The notes: generated by a model not told the origin, from the letters alone. A stretch of DNA of 44,540 bases from Candidatus Woesearchaeota archaeon (GCA_016215315.1 JACRKG010000037.1:1-44540), one strand, 5' to 3'. Positions 31,808 through 40,391 are shown, numbered from the stretch's first letter. Made by a program: numbers and translations.

Positions 31808-32515
31808 ATGAAATACAAAAATGTAATATTAGTAGGAACGTCTCATATTGCTAAAGAGAGCGTCGAGAATGTAGAAAAAGTCATTCTTGAAGAAAAACCA
31901 GACTTGGTTTGTTTGGAATTAGATAATAAAAGACTTGCGGCATTATTAAGTAAGAAAAAAAAATCAAAAATGCCGTTAAAGGAAATTTTCAGAATTGGAC
32001 TTAAAGGCTACTTATTCTCAGTAATAGGAAGTTATGTTCAAGAAAAATTAGGAGAAAAAGTAGGAATTACTCCTGGAAGTGATATGCTTGCAGCTTTCAA
32101 AACAGCCAAAAAAAACAATATAAGAGTTGCATTAATTGATCAAGATATTGAATTGACTCTTAAAAAGTTCAGTAAATCAATTACTTGGAAAGAAAAAGGA
32201 AGATTTGCTATAGATATAATAAAAGGATTACTTTTCAAAAAACAAGTATTGACTTTTGACTTAACAAAAGTTCCTGAAGAAGAACTTATTCATAAATTAA
32301 TAGAGCAAGTAAAAGAAAGATATCCTAATGCGCATAGAGTATTAGTTGAAGAAAGAAATATTTTGATGGCAAAAGAAATCAGTAAGTTCTCAAAAACTAA
32401 CCCGGATAAGAAAATAATTGCAGTTATTGGGGCAGGTCATGAGAAAGAAATGGTAAGATTAATAAAAAAGTACACCAATAATAACGTAGACATCATAAAT
32501 ACGGGCCAGAATTAG
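31808..32515 (+). CDS. TraB-family protein
   Basis: This 235-residue protein shows the TraB/GumN/TIKI signatures: ILVGTSHIAKESVENVEKVI at the N-terminus, KPDLVCLELDNKRL, RVALIDQDIELTL, and a C-terminal IAVIGAGHEKEM. The family is related to metal-dependent proteases of the TIKI type, but in archaea its substrate is unknown. The C-terminal membrane part seen in some relatives is missing here. Divergent from the PRC-barrel gene with a shared TATA-like region. Confidence 0.85.
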   Translation: MKYKNVILVGTSHIAKESVENVEKVILEEKPDLVCLELDNKRLAALLSKKKKSKMPLKEIFRIGLKGYLFSVIGSYVQEKLGEKVGITPGSDMLAAFKTAKKNNIRVALIDQDIELTLKKFSKSITWKEKGRFAIDIIKGLLFKKQVLTFDLTKVPEEELIHKLIEQVKERYPNAHRVLVEERNILMAKEISKFSKTNPDKKIIAVIGAGHEKEMVRLIKKYTNNNVDIINTGQN

Positions 32516-32604
32516 GCCATCAACGGATATCGAAGACATCATAAACTTTACCGGCTGTCAAGCGCATCAAACTGCAGTCGTAAAGATATCAACTATAAAC
32601 CAAA

Positions 32605-33330
32605 ATGAAAGAATTAATAAAAGAGGGATTAAAGTTCAATAACAAAGAAAAAATTTCATTTCTATTAGTTGTACTAGTTCTTTCTTTTATTTACTCATTT
32701 AAAGAGTGGGGTTCAGGAGACTTCGCAAGCATTTTTACAGGATTAACAAACTGGGTTGTTAGCTTTTTCATAGTGGGAATTTCAGTCCTAGTTCATCACT
32801 TAACACAAAAAGTAACTGCGGCAATAAGAGGATTCAAAGTAGAACACAAATTATGGTGGAACGGTCTAGTTGTAGGATTACTTGCTGTGGTTTTAACTAA
32901 TGGAAGATTTATGTTTTTTAGCGCAGCAGGGATGTTTATTACAACAACAAAATACAGACTAGGCTACAAAAGACAAGCAATTGATTTGTATGATTATGGA
33001 AAAATAGCATTATGGGGTCCGGCGAGCAATATCTTTTTAGGAGCAACATTATTAACTTGGTCTTGGATTTTAGGATTTCATTCAGGCATTATCGACAAAA
33101 TATTCACTTTTAACGTATTATATGCATTCTATAATTTACTGCCATTTCCTCCATTAGATGGAAGCAGAATGTTCGTAGCCTCAAGAATAAACTACATATT
33201 CGTGATGAGCTCATATAGTGCATATCTAGCACTAATATTTATTCTTCATGTATACTCTTTCATCTGGGCAACAATAGCAGCATACGTAATATTAATACTG
33301 TATTACTACTTTGTTGAGTCGGGTTACTAA
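32605..33330 (+). CDS. M50 (site-2 protease)-like membrane protein with degenerate active site
   Basis: This 241-residue protein has about five or six membrane segments. VLVHHLTQK at residues 62-69 occupies the place of the zinc motif HExxH, but reads HHxxQ, losing the catalytic Glu and the second His. The second motif, YNLLPFPPLDGSRM (about 176-189), keeps the N..P....DG pattern of M50 proteases. It is therefore probably a non-proteolytic relative, perhaps a pseudoprotease binding membrane proteins. The gene is preceded by a short heptamer-like stretch (CTATAAAC). A candidate structured RNA follows. Confidence 0.7.
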   Translation: MKELIKEGLKFNNKEKISFLLVVLVLSFIYSFKEWGSGDFASIFTGLTNWVVSFFIVGISVLVHHLTQKVTAAIRGFKVEHKLWWNGLVVGLLAVVLTNGRFMFFSAAGMFITTTKYRLGYKRQAIDLYDYGKIALWGPASNIFLGATLLTWSWILGFHSGIIDKIFTFNVLYAFYNLLPFPPLDGSRMFVASRINYIFVMSSYSAYLALIFILHVYSFIWATIAAYVILILYYYFVESGY

Positions 33331-33362
33331 AATAGTTTGCAGTGAAAAATATTGCTTGTTCT

Positions 33363-33535
33363 TTTATATAAAAATTTCTCCTGTTAAACATTTGTCTCAG
33401 CCCGTCCGCTAATTGATAAAAATTTATTGTGGCGGACGGTCTTCGAGAATGATAAACAAATATCATTTCGAAGACTGGTTGGCCAAATTTCATATCAATT
33501 CGCCAGCCAGTCTGAGTGTAAACGTCCGCAGGACT
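33363..33535 (+). ncRNA. Candidate structured RNA with own TATA box
   Basis: A TATA-like TTTTATATAAAAA (33362-33373) lies about 28 bases before a row of hairpins. CCGTCCGC 33402-33409 pairs with GCGGACGG 33432-33439 (8 bp, perfect). GTCTTCGA/AATGATA at 33439-33454 pairs with 33461-33475 (15 bp, one bulge). ACTGGTTGGC 33474-33483 pairs with GCCAGCCAGT 33502-33511. A further CGTCCGC at 33523-33529 could compete for the first stem. No reading frame explains it. The expected RNA is about 33395-33535. Confidence 0.5.
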
Positions 33536-33601
33536 AGAAACTACTAAATTTTCAGTTAATCAACAAAAACTTATTTAAATTTAAGCACGTTTGCTCTCTA
33601 T

Positions 33602-33928
33602 ATGAGCTTTGAAATAAAAGATCCCACGTTTAGTTGGGTGGAATGGAGTTGTTTATTCTTTTTCACACTCGGATTGATTATTTCTGTTTTTTCCAGTAAT
33701 GAATTAAATAGATTACTTTTATCATTTATTTTTGGACTTTTCGGAGGCAAATTAATTTATCGTTGGGATAAAAAAGCAAAACTAGTCGGAGTATTGGCAG
33801 TTGTTTGCGGAGCTCTCGGATTATTAATTGCAAGTTTTAATGTTTTAACGGTTGTACTTTTATTCTTCGGAACGCATATTGCATATACCTTGCATAAAGA
33901 GAACAAAATAGAGAGCATAGACTTTTAA
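33602..33928 (+). CDS. Small membrane protein with about four TM segments
   Basis: One hundred and eight residues, almost all hydrophobic, with segments near 15-32 (SCLFFFTLGLIISVF), 36-52, 59-83 (VGVLAVVCGALGLLIASF) and 84-98. Basic residues between the second and third pass set the topology. A TATA-like TTATTTAAATTT (33571-33582) sits 26 bases before the ATG, so the transcript is leaderless. It converges on dtdA, with a heptamer element filling the gap. Family unknown. Confidence 0.65.
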   Translation: MSFEIKDPTFSWVEWSCLFFFTLGLIISVFSSNELNRLLLSFIFGLFGGKLIYRWDKKAKLVGVLAVVCGALGLLIASFNVLTVVLLFFGTHIAYTLHKENKIESIDF

Positions 33929-33933
33929 ATTTG

Positions 33934-33997
33934 GTTTATGGTTTATAGTTCGAAGTTTATAGTACGTACTATGAACTCCAAACTGTAAACTACAAAC
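33934..33997. repeat. Full heptamer inverted element with GTACGTAC core
   Basis: Four left units (GTTTATG, GTTTATA, GTTCGAA, GTTTATA) are followed by the palindromic 8-base core GTACGTAC (33962-33969) and four right units (TATGAAC, TCCAAAC, TGTAAAC, TACAAAC). The total is 64 bases with exact 7-base steps. It occupies the gap between two convergent genes, 5 bases after one stop and 3 bases before the other. Confidence 0.9.
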
Positions 33998-34000
33998 TAG

Positions 34001-34840
34001 TCAGTATAGTTCACTGTACTTCTTGAACTCAACATTATTCTTTTTTAACAAGTCTAGAAGTCTGTTTTTGCTTTCTGCATTACCAACACTTTTATGATCA
34101 TAAACCACTAATTTTGCATTAGATTTTTCTAACGCTTGTTTGAGCATTTCTTCATCAAAATTAGCAACATTATATTGAGGGCAAACATGACCAAAAGCAT
34201 AATTTGTTATTCTCCTGAATTTTTCAAATTGTTGATGAATATGCAAACCACCCAAACCAACCACAGGCACTAAGTTTACAGTTTGCGGTTCACGGTTTGC
34301 AGTTTGAGAGCCATATTCTTTAACAATTTCAACAATACATTCCGCAATTATTCTTCCTGCTTCTTGGTTTTTCCATTGCTCTTCACCACTACCAATTTCT
34401 ATAAACAAAGATGGCTTCTCAAGGTATGGTCCGTGATGAGTTGCTTCTTGAGCTATAGCAAAATCTTTCAAAGTATTAATTTTATCAAGGAAAAGTAATG
34501 CTTTCTTCATCATGACAGCATCAGTAAGTACCAATAACTTCGGTCTTCCCCCGAGGTCAGCGCCACCCCAATTACCTATAGGATGAACAGTCAACGAAGG
34601 AATTCCACTCTTAGAAAAATGCGTTGTTGCAAAAATAAAAAAATCAGCATTGATTTGTTTATCTAAATCCTCATTGTAAACGGATTTTTCTTTAACTGCG
34701 TAAATCTTTGCATTCTTGAATTCGTAAACAGGCAAGTCATTGAAAACTTCCTTTGTTTGCTTGAAACTAAAATTATTAATTAATTTGTCTTTAATATTTT
34801 GTCCTGCCAAATCCTGCCCAATAATTATTGCGAATTGCAT
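34001..34840 (-). CDS. dtdA: Archaeal D-aminoacyl-tRNA deacylase
   Basis: This enzyme (DTD2/COG1650) hydrolyses D-amino acids from mischarged tRNA, a proofreading step in translation. The 279 residues carry the family motifs THFSKSGIPSLTVHPIGNWG, ADLGGRPKLL, ATHHGPYLEKPSLFIEIGS, and the C-terminal VGLGGLHIHQQF and FGHVCPQYN. Length is typical. The loop before VPVVGLGG contains SQTANREPQTVNL, encoded by a heptamer repeat array (34274-34308) inserted in frame. A TATA-like box about 25 bases upstream fits a leaderless transcript. Confidence 0.93.
   Translation of the reverse strand: MQFAIIIGQDLAGQNIKDKLINNFSFKQTKEVFNDLPVYEFKNAKIYAVKEKSVYNEDLDKQINADFFIFATTHFSKSGIPSLTVHPIGNWGGADLGGRPKLLVLTDAVMMKKALLFLDKINTLKDFAIAQEATHHGPYLEKPSLFIEIGSGEEQWKNQEAGRIIAECIVEIVKEYGSQTANREPQTVNLVPVVGLGGLHIHQQFEKFRRITNYAFGHVCPQYNVANFDEEMLKQALEKSNAKLVVYDHKSVGNAESKNRLLDLLKKNNVEFKKYSELY
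34274..34308. repeat. Heptamer array inside dtdA
   Basis: Five uninterrupted units GTTTACA, GTTTGCG, GTTCACG, GTTTGCA, GTTTGAG lie inside the dtdA frame. They code for about 12 Gln/Thr/Asn-rich residues. Only one arm is present; no core or inverted arm follows. Confidence 0.9.
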
Positions 34841-34894
34841 GAGAGAAAAGAATCAAGCCAGAATATAAAAATGTTTGGAGGGGAAAAGGACGGA

Positions 34895-35656
34895 TTATTT
34901 AGCTGTTTTCCATTCTTTCAAGAAGAATTCTTTGTATTGTTCTGCCATTTTTTTGTTTGTTATTAATATTCCTATTGGTGTTTCTTGCCAACTGAGGATT
35001 ACTACTTGGTTTCTGAATATTGCCATGTCTCCTGGGAATGATACATCACTGTAGCGGAACTCCCATAATTTCTTGTATGCTTTGATTGTTTGAGGTTTTT
35101 TGAATACTGTATGTGTTTCTTCGATGAGTTTTTTGTTTTTAAGGGATAATAATGTATGGTCATGTATTCCTGCAGTTATTTTTGCAGGGCCCCACCACTC
35201 ATAAAACTCAGCTACAATTAGGTCTTTACTTGTTGCTCCTGTGCCAAAACCATACCAGTGCTCACCTTTTTTTGCATTGCTAACTAGATTCAAAAGCATT
35301 GACCTTATAGCTGGCAAACCTTCAAATAATTCTATATTTGAACGCTCTTTGGAGTGTATTTGCAATGCTTCAAGCCTTGGAATTTCTTCTTCAATCTGTT
35401 TCTCTTTTGCCTTGAATAATTCAAGTATTTTTTTAGGTTCTGATGCTTGAAAATACTTTGTCTTGCCCTTAATAATCCAAGAAGTGAAACCTTTAGTTTG
35501 CAAAGATTCTAAGATTTCATATATTTTTGAATTAGGAACACCTGACTTTTTAATAAGAGGTCCTGTAGTAGTGCTTCCTAATTCTGTTAAAGCTAAATAA
35601 ACTTTTGATTCTCTTTCAGTAAATCCAACTTCAGCAAGCAATGCCAAGAGTTCCAT
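34895..35656 (-). CDS. TrmB-family transcription regulator
   Basis: This 253-residue protein starts with a winged helix typical of TrmB: LAEVGFTERESKVYLALTEL, then VPNSKIYEILESLQTKGF and a wing ending in GKTKYFQASEPKKIL. A helical linker (FKAKEKQIEEEIPRLEAL) follows. The C-terminal effector domain, about 110-253, includes ELFEGLPAIRSMLLNLV. TrmB proteins control sugar transport or metabolism in archaea; the effector here is unknown. A TATA-like GTTTTAAATATC is about 25 bases upstream. An 11-bp palindrome lies in the divergent region and may be its operator (inference). Confidence 0.88.
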   Translation of the reverse strand: MELLALLAEVGFTERESKVYLALTELGSTTTGPLIKKSGVPNSKIYEILESLQTKGFTSWIIKGKTKYFQASEPKKILELFKAKEKQIEEEIPRLEALQIHSKERSNIELFEGLPAIRSMLLNLVSNAKKGEHWYGFGTGATSKDLIVAEFYEWWGPAKITAGIHDHTLLSLKNKKLIEETHTVFKKPQTIKAYKKLWEFRYSDVSFPGDMAIFRNQVVILSWQETPIGILITNKKMAEQYKEFFLKEWKTAK

Positions 35657-35703
35657 ACAATAAACTCTAATGTTCAGTGATATTTAAAACTTTCTAATAA
35701 CTA

Positions 35704-35718
35704 CCCCTCTGAGAGGTG
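35704..35718. promoter_or_regulatory. Palindrome between TrmB and divergent gene
   Basis: CCTCT-G-AGAGG is a perfect 11-bp palindrome (35706-35716) between the two TATA-like elements of the divergent genes. It is a candidate operator. Confidence 0.45.
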
Positions 35719-35773
35719 AATAAATATTAAATACCTAGTTTCAAGCAAGAATACTGTTTATTGGAGGATTAAA

Positions 35774-36316
35774 ATGACTAAAGAAAACAAGCAAGATAAA
35801 AATATTGAAACGCTAGAAACACTAATTAAAAAACTGAAAAAAATTGGTTTAGGCTGCTGGAAAAAAAGTGAAACTTGTGATCTGTATGATTCTAGAGATT
35901 TTTATAGTGACTCAGAATGTGATGAGACTGGTTGTTCGTCTTGGTCGTCCAATTTACGTGGCAATGTTTATACACTAGAAATTGATTGTTTTAATGTTAG
36001 ATTATATGGAGGACGTAGAAATTACCGTTCCTCAAGTACAGATCTCTATAGACCTAATAAAGAAACACAGAGTGGTGAACCATATTACAGAATTGTTCTA
36101 ATACACCCGAAGTTAGAAAAACCAATTCTTGACGAAAAAAGTCCTTTATTAAAACCCCTTTATGATAAAGTTAATAACCCATTTTTAAAAAAACGTGAGG
36201 AAGAAGAAAAAAGATTAGATGAAATTAAGAAGAAAAGGGCTGAATCAGATAAAATCAAGAAAGAACTGCATGAAAAAAGATGCTCAGAAGATTTTAAGAA
36301 TTTCTTAAAAAGATAA
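35774..36316 (+). CDS. Hypothetical protein, 180 aa
   Basis: It opens with a charged helix (NIETLETLIKKLKKIGLGCW). A Cys- and Ser-rich beta part follows (residues about 30-110, with CDETGCSSWSSN and YYRIVLIHPKLEKP). It ends in a long Lys/Glu-rich coiled coil (EEEEKRLDEIKKKRAESDKI). TGGAGGA lies about 7 bases before the ATG, and a TATA-like box lies near 35722-35735. It is divergent from the TrmB gene. Family not recognised. Confidence 0.6.
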   Translation: MTKENKQDKNIETLETLIKKLKKIGLGCWKKSETCDLYDSRDFYSDSECDETGCSSWSSNLRGNVYTLEIDCFNVRLYGGRRNYRSSSTDLYRPNKETQSGEPYYRIVLIHPKLEKPILDEKSPLLKPLYDKVNNPFLKKREEEEKRLDEIKKKRAESDKIKKELHEKRCSEDFKNFLKR

Positions 36317-36400
36317 TCCCTTGATTGTTTGCTTTAAAACTCTTACTCAAAGAATATTAGTTCGGACCAAGACCGGATTATTTACAACTTAGTTTTTTAC

Positions 36401-36428
36401 TACAAACCCCAAACTACAAACTATGAAC
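36401..36428 (+). repeat. Heptamer repeat array (4 units)
   Basis: TACAAAC, CCCAAAC, TACAAAC, TATGAAC in direct series between two plus-strand genes. Nearby, TCACTGGACA occurs twice (36435-36444 and about 36503-36512), which marks a further direct repeat. Confidence 0.75.
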
Positions 36429-36556
36429 CAAGTTCACTGGACACCTCTTAAACCTTAAATTCTGGCTTTGCAAGGCGTATAACCTTGAATTTTACTTTTT
36501 CAGTCACTGGACATTAACGCATAAGGTATTTAAATAAAATTAGAAATTTTTGTCTG

Positions 36557-37396
36557 ATGGAAGAAAAAAATAGCTTAGCAGTATTTCAAGATAAGAAAAT
36601 AAGAAAGATTTGGCATAATAATGAATGGTACTTTTCAGTTATTGATGTAGTTGAAGCTTTAACTGGTAGTGTGGACCCGAAGGACTATTGGTATAAACTT
36701 AAGAAAAGAGAAGAAGAATCAAGCAAAATTGAACTATCGACATTTTGTCGACAGTTGAAATTACAAGCACAAGATGGTAAATTAAGAGAAACTGATTGTG
36801 CCAACACGGAATCATTGTTTAGAATCATCCAATCAATTCCCTCACCTAAAGCAGAACCATTCAAGTTATGGCTAGCAAAGATAGGGTATGAACGCGTTAA
36901 AGAAATTGAAGATCCAGAATTGGCTCAAAAAAGAACTAGAGAACTTTACAAATTAAAAGGTTATTCTGATGCTTGGATAGAAAAAAGAGTTAGAGGAATT
37001 GCAATAAGAGATGAATTAACTGGTGAATGGGCTAAAAGAGGAGTTCAGGAAGGGAATGAATTTGCCATACTTACTGCAGAAATATCAAAAGCAACCTTCG
37101 GACTAACACCTGCTGAATACAAAGAAGTTAAAGGACTTAAACGTGAGAACTTAAGAGATCACATGGATGATTTAGAACTAATCTTTTCCATGCTTGGCGA
37201 AGCCGCCACTACAGAAATCACAAAAAGTAAAGATACTAAAGGTTTTGAAGAAAATAAAAAAGCAGCTAAAGAAGGAGGAGAAGTGGCGGGCAATGCTAGA
37301 GAAGATTTGGAAAGACGAAGTGGAAAGAAAGTAGTTACAAGCGAAAACTATTTAGAACAACCTGAAAAGACTAAAAGATTGGAAAGCAAAAAATGA
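36557..37396 (+). CDS. BRO-N / DinD-like protein
   Basis: The N-terminal 110 residues form a BRO-N domain: SLAVFQDKKIRKIWHNNEWY, FSVIDVVEALTGSVDPKDYW and SLFRIIQSIPSPKAEPFKLW. The C-terminal part (GYSDAWIEKRVRGIAIRDEL, ATFGLTPAEYKEVKGL) matches DinD-like proteins of bacteria and archaea. In E. coli DinD is DNA-damage-inducible and inhibits RecA filaments; its role in archaea is not established. TATTTAAATAAA lies about 26 bases before the ATG, a leaderless promoter. Such genes often travel on mobile elements. Confidence 0.85.
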   Translation: MEEKNSLAVFQDKKIRKIWHNNEWYFSVIDVVEALTGSVDPKDYWYKLKKREEESSKIELSTFCRQLKLQAQDGKLRETDCANTESLFRIIQSIPSPKAEPFKLWLAKIGYERVKEIEDPELAQKRTRELYKLKGYSDAWIEKRVRGIAIRDELTGEWAKRGVQEGNEFAILTAEISKATFGLTPAEYKEVKGLKRENLRDHMDDLELIFSMLGEAATTEITKSKDTKGFEENKKAAKEGGEVAGNAREDLERRSGKKVVTSENYLEQPEKTKRLESKK

Positions 37397-37433
37397 ATCA
37401 CGCATTTAAACAAAAATATCTGGATTTGTAAAA

Positions 37434-38021
37434 ATGATAGAACTCATCAATGAAAACACAATAAAGTTAAGCAAAGAAATCAATGATTTAGATAAATTTG
37501 TACTTGACTTTGTTAATATTTTAAAGAAACATACTAATTATATAATTATTAGTGGGTTTATTTCAATTCTATTTGGCAGATCTAGAGGTACAGAAGATGT
37601 AGATATTATTATACCAAAAGTGGATAAAACAAAATGGATAGAAATAAACCTTGCTTTGTTGGAAAAGTTCGAGTGCTTAAATTGTAATGACCCTAATGAA
37701 GTTTATTCTTACTTGAGTGATGGATTGTCTGTTAGGTTTGCAAAAAAAGGAGAAATTATCCCAAATATGGAATTAAAATTTGCAAAATATGATATCGACC
37801 ATATATCTCTAAATAACAAGATAAAAGTGCTAATCGACAACAACGAATTATTTATTGGTCCTATAGAATTACAGATTGTTTACAAGAAAAAAATTCTAAA
37901 ATCTAATAAAGATTTAGAAGATGCCAAACACTTAGAAATAGTACTTAAAAAAGTGATTAGTCAAGAAAAAATTAAATATTACGACGAGTTAGTCAAAGAG
38001 TTATGGAAGAAAAGAAGTTAA
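37434..38021 (+). CDS. Nucleotidyltransferase-fold protein
   Basis: Protein of 195 residues with the core ISGFISILFGRSRGTEDVDI, the G....R...DxD signature of the pol-beta-type nucleotidyltransferase fold (MNT/AbiEii-like). The remaining part is helical and charged. Members of this superfamily occur in toxin-antitoxin and defence pairs, or modify small molecules. A small gene overlaps its end by 19 bases and Hef overlaps that, so all three form one unit. A TATA-like CATTTAAAC about 26 bases upstream is the only promoter seen. A toxin-antitoxin role is inference. Confidence 0.7.
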   Translation: MIELINENTIKLSKEINDLDKFVLDFVNILKKHTNYIIISGFISILFGRSRGTEDVDIIIPKVDKTKWIEINLALLEKFECLNCNDPNEVYSYLSDGLSVRFAKKGEIIPNMELKFAKYDIDHISLNNKIKVLIDNNELFIGPIELQIVYKKKILKSNKDLEDAKHLEIVLKKVISQEKIKYYDELVKELWKKRS

Positions 38022-38194
38022 ATCAAAAGCAAAGAATGCAATTTGTTGAACAATGGGCAAATTACGTTAAAGAAAATACTGATTGGAGTAGACAACAAGC
38101 CAAACTTATTAATTCTATGCTTAAAAATTCTAAAAATAGTTCACTAAGTAAAGAAGATTATTTAGAACTTAAGGAAAAAAGTGAAAAATGCTAG
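38003..38194 (+). CDS. Small helical protein between nucleotidyltransferase and Hef
   Basis: Sixty-three charged residues: KLNQKQRMQFVEQWANYVKE, then DWSRQQAKLINSMLKNSK. It overlaps the upstream gene by 19 bases and Hef by 7 bases, so it is translated in the same unit. It could be the partner (for example antitoxin or substrate-binding subunit) of the nucleotidyltransferase. No family is recognised. Confidence 0.6.
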   Translation: MEEKKLNQKQRMQFVEQWANYVKENTDWSRQQAKLINSMLKNSKNSSLSKEDYLELKEKSEKC

Positions 38195-40374
38195 TTAACT
38201 TTACACCAAGGCTATATCAAGAAACAATTCTGCATGCTTGCACTAAAAGCAATACTTTAGTAGTTTTGCCTACAGGAATGGGTAAGACTGCTGTTGCATT
38301 AATGCTTGCAGTTCACAGACTAAAAGTCCATCCCAACAGCAAAATATTATTTCTTTCGCCAACAAGGCCTCTAGTAGAACAACACTATAATACTTTCAAA
38401 AAACACTTAGAGTTGCCTGAAGAAAAATTTGTTTTATTCACGGGCCAAGTAAAGCCAGAAAAAAGAGCTGAAATGTGGAATAATGCCCAATTCATTTTCA
38501 GCACTCCACAAGGTTTAGAAAATGACTTAATAAGCAACAAAGTAAGCTTGAAAGACGTTAGCTTGTGTGTTTTTGATGAAGCACACCGAGGAGTTGGAGA
38601 ATATTCTTACGTTTTTATTGCACAACAATACAACAAAAAAGCAGACTTTCCAAGAGTTCTCGCATTAACAGCAAGTCCTGGTGATGATTTAGAAAAAATA
38701 ACTGAGCTATGCAAAAGTTTAGGAATTGAAGAAGTAGAAGTAAGAACTGATGAAGATCCTGACGTTAAACCTTACGTTCAAGAATTAGAAGCACAATATA
38801 TCAAAGTTGATTTGCCACAAGAATTCTTGCAAGTAAAAAAATTCTTAGAAGAAAGCTATCTTTCTAAACTTGAACAAGTAAAAAGCCACGGTCACATTAC
38901 TAGAACTAACCTATCAAAGACAGAATTGTTAGGTTTGCAGTCACAATTGTTTGGAAAAATAACTCAAGAGAAAGATTTTGACGTAATGAAAAGCGTTTCA
39001 TTAATTGCAGAAGCACTGAAAGTACAACATGCATTAGAAATGTTAGAAACTCAAGGAATTCCACAATTAGTTACTTATTTTGAAAAATTGGAAGAAGAAA
39101 GTTTTAAATCAAAAACAAAAGCAGCACAAAATTTAGTCAGAGATTTAAATTTTAGAAGCGCATTTGCAAAAGCAAGAAGTTTAAACGAACAAGGTTTGAA
39201 GCATCCCAAACTAGATAGGTTGTTTGAAATAATAAAAAAAGAAGTTCAAGAAAATAACAAAACAAAAATAATAGTATTCACACAATACAGAGATACTGGT
39301 AGTTTAATAAAAGAAAAATTAAACCCTGAAGGAGTTCTTTCTGAAGTTTTCGTTGGGCAAGCCAAAAAAAAAGGAAGTGGATTAACTCAGAAAGAACAAG
39401 CAGCATTAATAGCACAATTTAAAGATGGTGTGTTTAATGTATTAATTGCTACGAGTGTTGCAGAAGAAGGTTTGGACATTCCGAGCGTTGATTTAGTAGT
39501 ATTTTACGAACCAATACCTTCTGCAATTAGAAGCATTCAAAGAAGAGGAAGAACTGGAAGACAAGAAAAAGGAAGATTAATTGTTTTAATTGCAAGAAAC
39601 ACAAGAGATGAAGGTTACAGGTGGAGTGCGCATCACAAAGAACAAAGAATGAATACTATACTTCACAATTTAAAATCGAAAGTTTTTCTTGAAAAAAAAG
39701 AAAAAACCCTTAGAGATTTTGAGGAAAAAGAAAAAGTAAAAATTATTGCAGACTACAGAGAAAAAGGTAGCGAAGTACTAAAAAATTTAATGGATAAAGC
39801 AGAAATTGACTTACAACAATTGTCCCAAGGAGACTACATCCTCAGTCCCAGTGTGGGAATCGAATTAAAAAAAAGAGGTGACTTTGTCAACAGTATTCTC
39901 GACGGCAGATTGCTAGAACAATTAAAAAATTTAAGAAGACAATTCCAAAAACCAATCCTAATCCTGGAAGGAGAACAAGACTTGTATAGCATAAGACAAA
40001 TACATCCCAATGCAGTGAGAGGAATGCTTGCAACAATAGCAGCAGGCTTTGGAATCCCAATAATTCACACCAGAAATAGCAAAGAAACTGGTGAAATGCT
40101 AATAACAATCGCAAGAAGAGAACAAGAAAATGAAGGAAAACACTTCAATCCCCATTTTGAAAAACAATTAACAGATGTAAAAACACAACAAGAATACATA
40201 GTATCCGCACTGCCAAATGTCGGGCCACAAATAGGAAAATCATTACTAAATCATTTCAAAACATTACAAAAAATCTTCACAGCAAATGAAGAAGAACTAA
40301 AAAAAGTAGAAGGCGTAGGAGAAAAAACAGCAAAAGGAATAAAAGAAGTTAGTGAAAAAGAATATGAAAAATAA
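38188..40374 (+). CDS. hef: Hef-type helicase-nuclease (FANCM/XPF family)
   Basis: This 728-residue enzyme processes stalled replication forks and branched DNA. The helicase part has Walker A PTGMGKT (residues 28-34), SPTRPLVEQ, DEAH (130-133), LTASPG, and the C-terminal RecA domain with IVFTQYRDT, ATSVAEEGLDIP and SIQRRGRTGR. The XPF/ERCC4 nuclease starts near residue 519 (IIADYREKGSEV). Tandem HhH motifs end the protein (LPNVGPQIGKSLL, VEGVGEKTAKGI). Length fits Hef. One oddity is that the nuclease ERKxxxD motif reads ELKKRGD near residue 557, so the Arg is Leu. The nuclease may be weakened. It is the third gene of an overlapping unit. Confidence 0.93.
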   Translation: MLVNFTPRLYQETILHACTKSNTLVVLPTGMGKTAVALMLAVHRLKVHPNSKILFLSPTRPLVEQHYNTFKKHLELPEEKFVLFTGQVKPEKRAEMWNNAQFIFSTPQGLENDLISNKVSLKDVSLCVFDEAHRGVGEYSYVFIAQQYNKKADFPRVLALTASPGDDLEKITELCKSLGIEEVEVRTDEDPDVKPYVQELEAQYIKVDLPQEFLQVKKFLEESYLSKLEQVKSHGHITRTNLSKTELLGLQSQLFGKITQEKDFDVMKSVSLIAEALKVQHALEMLETQGIPQLVTYFEKLEEESFKSKTKAAQNLVRDLNFRSAFAKARSLNEQGLKHPKLDRLFEIIKKEVQENNKTKIIVFTQYRDTGSLIKEKLNPEGVLSEVFVGQAKKKGSGLTQKEQAALIAQFKDGVFNVLIATSVAEEGLDIPSVDLVVFYEPIPSAIRSIQRRGRTGRQEKGRLIVLIARNTRDEGYRWSAHHKEQRMNTILHNLKSKVFLEKKEKTLRDFEEKEKVKIIADYREKGSEVLKNLMDKAEIDLQQLSQGDYILSPSVGIELKKRGDFVNSILDGRLLEQLKNLRRQFQKPILILEGEQDLYSIRQIHPNAVRGMLATIAAGFGIPIIHTRNSKETGEMLITIARREQENEGKHFNPHFEKQLTDVKTQQEYIVSALPNVGPQIGKSLLNHFKTLQKIFTANEEELKKVEGVGEKTAKGIKEVSEKEYEK

Positions 40375-40391
40375 AATGATAGGTGAAAAAT

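Noticed and set aside
33934..33997. CRISPR array
   Set aside because: The repeats are 7 bases long, degenerate, without spacers, and arranged as an inverted pair.
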